Positions 60,694 to 64,000 of a stretch of 64,000 nt of DNA are shown piece after piece. Location: positions 47,180,721 to 47,244,720 of the forward strand of contig CM039462.1 of assembly GCA_022414725.1 (NCBI GenBank), given 5' to 3'. This DNA is from Microglena sp. YARC (lineage: Eukaryota > Chlorophyta > Chlorophyceae > Chlamydomonadales > Chlamydomonadaceae). The stretch's first letter is position 1. Every line of letters begins with the position of its first letter. The translations under genes and the position numbers were made by a program. The notes below the pieces were generated by a model. The model was not told the origin of the DNA and made no database searches. It saw only the letters and a program-made list of their open reading frames with translations.

Positions 60694-62523
60694 ATGCTCC
60701 AAGCGCCAAATGCTGGTAAGGGTGGTCCCGATGTATTCGTCGATTGGTATACGAACCTTGTAGCCCCTCTGCTACTCAGATCATCGGTTTTCTCAGTTAT
60801 CGACGCCGATCTCGATTACCAGCCCATAGATGAGCCCTCAGATGGCTATAACTACCCCAGGAACAGCAGAATTACACCTGTATCAAACTACATGGCTATG
60901 AACCACATTCTGCAACACTGTCCCCCTCCTCTCGCTGATCTCATAGACGCGCGTACTAACAACGCAGCTAGAGCTCTGCGCTACATTCGGCAGGACTGGG
61001 GCCAAGGGTTCCATTTAATGCCGAACGTCAAAAAAGGGGTGAATCCATACTACGACTCATTCCCTACTCTAAATCACCCTCTCTGCGACTATCCAGCCTC
61101 TGCCCAGGATGATGCTATTGCCCCATCCACCCCTGTCCACCAGCCACCCGCATCCTCATGTGAAGAGGACGTGTCTACTGCACCACCATCGCCAACCTCG
61201 GACGGGGAGCCATCCGACATCCGAGCTTCCCAAGATGCAGCAGTCGCAGCGGACCTGGTGAGCAGGGCTATACCAATGCTCAGTGCGTTTGGAATCAATG
61301 TTCACCTTGACGACCGAGCATTACCATCACACAGACGCCAGAATCCACAGCAGGGTCTGTGGCCACCAAGTTCATCCCAATGCACCATCTGCACAGGGTT
61401 TGGACACACAGCTTTCTACTGTCCAAACCTATCGCCATATGCATCCAAGATCCACAACTGTGCAAACTGTGGTGGATCCAAGCATCATGAAGGTCAGTGC
61501 ACTAGTTGTCAGAGACCAAGCAGTCCGTCGCTTGAGCCCCACGCCAACAAGCTGACAGAGGTCTGCGTCAACTGCCATGGCAGGGGACACTATGGGAAGC
61601 AATGCTTCTCATACATCCCAGTTGACCCAACTGACACTACTCGCTGTACACGCTGTGAAGGATATGGGCATCTAGACCCAGCCTGCCCAAACCCCTGCCA
61701 GAAGACCTCCACTCTGGAGTCCCCACTGTACAGCCCTGGAGACAACTCTGGAGATGAAGATACCACCGGTGAGAAATCTGATACCACTGACTCTGAGCTA
61801 GTAAAGTGCCCCTCCACTCATGAGATCTCCCCCAGTGACCTATCTTCTTGTTTCCATGGCCACTGGTGTTTAACTACAGACACCATCTACCACATGACCT
61901 CAAATGCTGATTGCCTCATTAGGGTAACACCCCTAAATCCCCCAGTATCAGTCATTCCACCAGGCTCCACAGCACCAGTTATCTGCTTCTATTCTGGTAC
62001 GGCTGTACTCCAGGGTATAGGACTTGTAGTGACACTCCTAGATGTCCTCCTTGTGCCCGTGTCCAACTCCTTCAACCTCATCAGTGCCCCTGCCATCATG
62101 ACCTATGATGATGACATCCAAATCTACACTGATCCTTGTCATGCACAGATTGAAATGCCCTACCAGCATGGAGATGGCCTGGTCTGCTACACCATTGGTC
62201 TGAAGTGCTACGTATCATCAGCCAGTGGCCTCTACACCACAAGCCTGTACCAGCCATCACCGTCTGATCACCCAGACAATGACCTACCTGATGACCCATG
62301 GTACCTTGAACCCTACACCATGATCCATCATTTGGCTCCAGCAGGAAAGTCAAAGTGGAAGCAACGTCTCAACTCCTCCCCCCCTACCTCCTCCTCTCCC
62401 TTCTCCTGCTCCTCCCCCTCCTCCTCCCCCTTCTCCTCCACCTCCCCCTCCAACTCCTCTTCCCCCATCTCCACCACAACCTCCTCCCCTTCTCCCTCCC
62501 CCTCCTCCTCCTTCTGTCTCTGA
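60694..62523 (+). CDS. Gag-like polyprotein, part 1: zinc knuckles and inactive copia-type protease domain
   Basis: The first in-frame ATG is at 60694; the frame opens at 60556. Four CCHC zinc knuckles of the form C-x2-C-x4-H-x4-C lie at about residues 230-243, 256-269, 291-304 and 318-331 (CTICTGFGHTAFYC, CANCGGSKHHEGQC, CVNCHGRGHYGKQC, CTRCEGYGHLDPAC). After an acidic linker, HWCLTTDTIYHMTSN and later VTLLDVLLVPVSNSFNLIS match the layout of the Ty1/copia retropepsin (W.LDSGA..HMT ... V..VLYVP....NLIS), but the catalytic D-S-G is replaced by T-T-D (about residues 394-396). The N-terminal 200 residues only weakly resemble a copia Gag. The frame ends at 62523 in a serine-rich tract that is probably out of frame after a C7 run at 62378-62384. 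No reverse transcriptase or integrase follows. Confidence 0.7.
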   Translation: MLQAPNAGKGGPDVFVDWYTNLVAPLLLRSSVFSVIDADLDYQPIDEPSDGYNYPRNSRITPVSNYMAMNHILQHCPPPLADLIDARTNNAARALRYIRQDWGQGFHLMPNVKKGVNPYYDSFPTLNHPLCDYPASAQDDAIAPSTPVHQPPASSCEEDVSTAPPSPTSDGEPSDIRASQDAAVAADLVSRAIPMLSAFGINVHLDDRALPSHRRQNPQQGLWPPSSSQCTICTGFGHTAFYCPNLSPYASKIHNCANCGGSKHHEGQCTSCQRPSSPSLEPHANKLTEVCVNCHGRGHYGKQCFSYIPVDPTDTTRCTRCEGYGHLDPACPNPCQKTSTLESPLYSPGDNSGDEDTTGEKSDTTDSELVKCPSTHEISPSDLSSCFHGHWCLTTDTIYHMTSNADCLIRVTPLNPPVSVIPPGSTAPVICFYSGTAVLQGIGLVVTLLDVLLVPVSNSFNLISAPAIMTYDDDIQIYTDPCHAQIEMPYQHGDGLVCYTIGLKCYVSSASGLYTTSLYQPSPSDHPDNDLPDDPWYLEPYTMIHHLAPAGKSKWKQRLNSSPPTSSSPFSCSSPSSSPFSSTSPSNSSSPISTTTSSPSPSPSSSFCL

Positions 62524-63414
62524 CCCAGAAATCCTACCAACTCTGTCAGATGAAGCATATCACCGCCTCACCCAAAGAAAAAGAAGATCAATAGACAGAA
62601 CAACCCACAGTCCCATTACATGCTGGAATTGTGGTGGATATGGCCATACCTCAATTATCTGTTCCAGCCCTAACTCCAATCTTGCATTTAGAGCACCCAA
62701 AATCCCACTCCCTATTCCCCACCCACAGGCACCAACTGAGGAAGATCTCAACAGCTTCATTCAGGATTTTCTAGACAACCCCACTACCCCTACAGCACTC
62801 ACTGACTCCACAAAAATCCTGCAAGCACCCCCAGGATTCCCAAGAGAGCCCCTAGACTGGCCAAAAGTCCAGGACCTGCCTAACACATGGGCAGAATGTT
62901 GCAAGGCAGCTGGCTTCACCATACCACCCATCCTTCCAGCCCAACCTACTGTACCTACAAGGAAAACCAGGGCAGCAACTAAACAGAAAATGGCAGATGC
63001 AACCAAAATTCTTGGCCACCTGACTAAAATGCATGCCACCTTGACCCACATGTACCACAGTGTCATCATTGCCATTCAACCCAACAATGCACCACTCACC
63101 CAAGCCAGGCAGCCAGTCAAAACTGACCAACCACTCCCAACCACAAAAACTGCATACACCTTCTACACGCCAGTAGGCATCACAAACTTCCACCATCCAC
63201 CCCCCTCCTCACCGGATATCCTTGACCCTGATGACATCCCTAACAACAGTAATGCATGTCGACTCAGCTTCCAGTCACTAGTAGGAACTCACCCAGGACA
63301 CTACCCACTAGGTGAACTTATCACCATCCTGGAAAACATATGTCAACAATCAACCGTCCCACCTCAACTCCTGGTCAACATGTTCAGAGCCCCCATGTAC
63401 CAACTCATCACAGC
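62385..63414 (+). CDS. Gag-like polyprotein, part 2: proline-rich linker and fifth zinc knuckle
   Basis: After the C7 run the second frame reads a proline-rich linker, then DPEILPTLSDEAYHRLTQ, a fifth CCHC knuckle CWNCGGYGHTSIIC at 62621-62662, and about 250 further residues including FPREPLDWPKVQDLPNTW and LGHLTKMHATLTHMYH. It is open without an ATG from the linker, so it continues part 1 through a one-base shift. The function of the segment after the knuckle is unknown. Confidence 0.6.
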
Positions 63415-63422
63415 TTTTTTTT

Positions 63423-63921
63423 ACACTCTACCCATCCATCAGATAGATCCCTCCCAAACTCAATCTGGTCGACCTCAGATATGCCCAAGCACCCAGCTTC
63501 CATCATTGCACCCCTCCATCTGCACACAACTAGCTTGGCCACTCTAGTCCACCAGTATGACACCTGCTCCCCCCACATCAAAGACCAACTCAAGTGGACC
63601 ATCTGTCTCCAGGCTGCCCTTGTCAATGCATACTCCATTGCAACTCATAGACAGCCAGGCATCCTCCTGCAATCCCACCAGATCAGAGTTGATAATGAAC
63701 CAAGTCCCTTTCTCATCTACATTGATGAGATCATCCTCCCTTGGAACCACCAAGACTACTTCATCCTCAACATGTTCCCCCCTGATTTCCACCCACTTCC
63801 TACTCCTGACCTGTGGGATGACTTCCACCAGTGCATCACCAGGAGGCTCAAGCAAGATGGCTTCTACCAAGTGCCATACTTCCCAAGCACCCAAGCACAG
63901 GATCCAGGAGACCCTGCATAA
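63423..63921 (+). CDS. Gag-like polyprotein, part 3: C-terminal segment of unknown function
   Basis: At a T8 run (63415-63422) the coding-looking text moves back to the first frame and continues to TAA at 63919-63921. It includes HIKDQLKWTICLQAALVNAY, NEPSPFLIYIDEIILPWNHQ and WDDFHQCITRRLKQDGFY. I do not recognise a domain. The shift at a homopolymer may be a sequencing error, decay or, less likely, programmed frameshifting. Confidence 0.5.
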
Positions 63922-64000
63922 TGTGAAACTAGCACAAGATCTATTGCATGATAAATACCTTATCATAGGGGGGAATATCCAGACTTGTGCTCCTTAATTG
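63922..64000 (+). other. Sequence after the Gag-like stop
   Basis: The purine run AGGGGGGAATA at about 63967 could be a polypurine tract preceding a 3' LTR, but the window ends before this can be tested. Confidence 0.25.

Noticed and set aside
62328..62594. Glutamate-rich minus-strand and leucine-rich plus-strand ORFs
   Set aside because: They are alternative readings of the CCTCCTCCC linker of the Gag-like gene.

Overview
This window is nuclear DNA of a eukaryote. It has GT-AG spliceosomal introns, two multi-exon housekeeping genes, a tRNA-derived SINE, MITE-like elements and a Gag-type retroelement. No bacterial operon, rRNA or intact tRNA gene was seen. The lineage cannot be fixed from the sequence; a repeat-rich protist or alga is a guess. 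Many poly-G/poly-C runs and one-base indels inside repeats suggest noisy long-read sequence, so isolated frameshifts should be treated with care.

Layout. (1) 1-3990: mostly unassigned, with one weak possible + strand coding fragment near 1.0-1.4 kb and a 195-bp MITE at 2808-3002. (2) 5439-32688, minus strand: folylpolyglutamate synthase (FPGS), recovered as 11 exons from the start codon at 32688 to the conserved C-terminus at 5439. (3) 32689-33201: a short head-to-head intergenic region. (4) 33202-58191, plus strand: a CLASRP/SWAP2-type SR-related splicing regulator, recovered as 12 exons whose phases all agree (1875 nt, 624 codons plus stop). (5) 58192-60693: repeats and element fragments. 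(6) 60694-63921: a Gag-like polyprotein with five CCHC zinc knuckles and a copia-like protease domain that has lost its catalytic DSG, broken by two homopolymer frameshifts.

The main discovery is how the introns are built. At almost every exon-intron junction of both genes, the edge of the real exon together with its splice site and adjoining intron has been tandemly duplicated into the intron, from 2 to about 17 times. Donor-side copies lie just downstream of the real exon and acceptor-side copies just upstream, so many introns are filled from both ends by decoy splice sites attached to exon fragments. Several long minisatellites (the 44-bp array at 16.4-17.1 kb, the 115-bp satellite at 22-26 kb and the purine-rich array at 45-47 kb) are extensions of this process or sit inside it. 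Many of the apparent small ORFs in the window are translations of these copies.

FPGS adds glutamates to folates. The CLASRP-like protein is expected to act in nuclear pre-mRNA splicing, so a splicing regulator is itself encoded by a gene full of duplicated splice sites. Dispersed repeats (a roughly 170-bp element called A here, a roughly 375-bp element called B, a hAT-like MITE, a SINE and a roughly 900-bp TIR element) lie in the introns and spacers.
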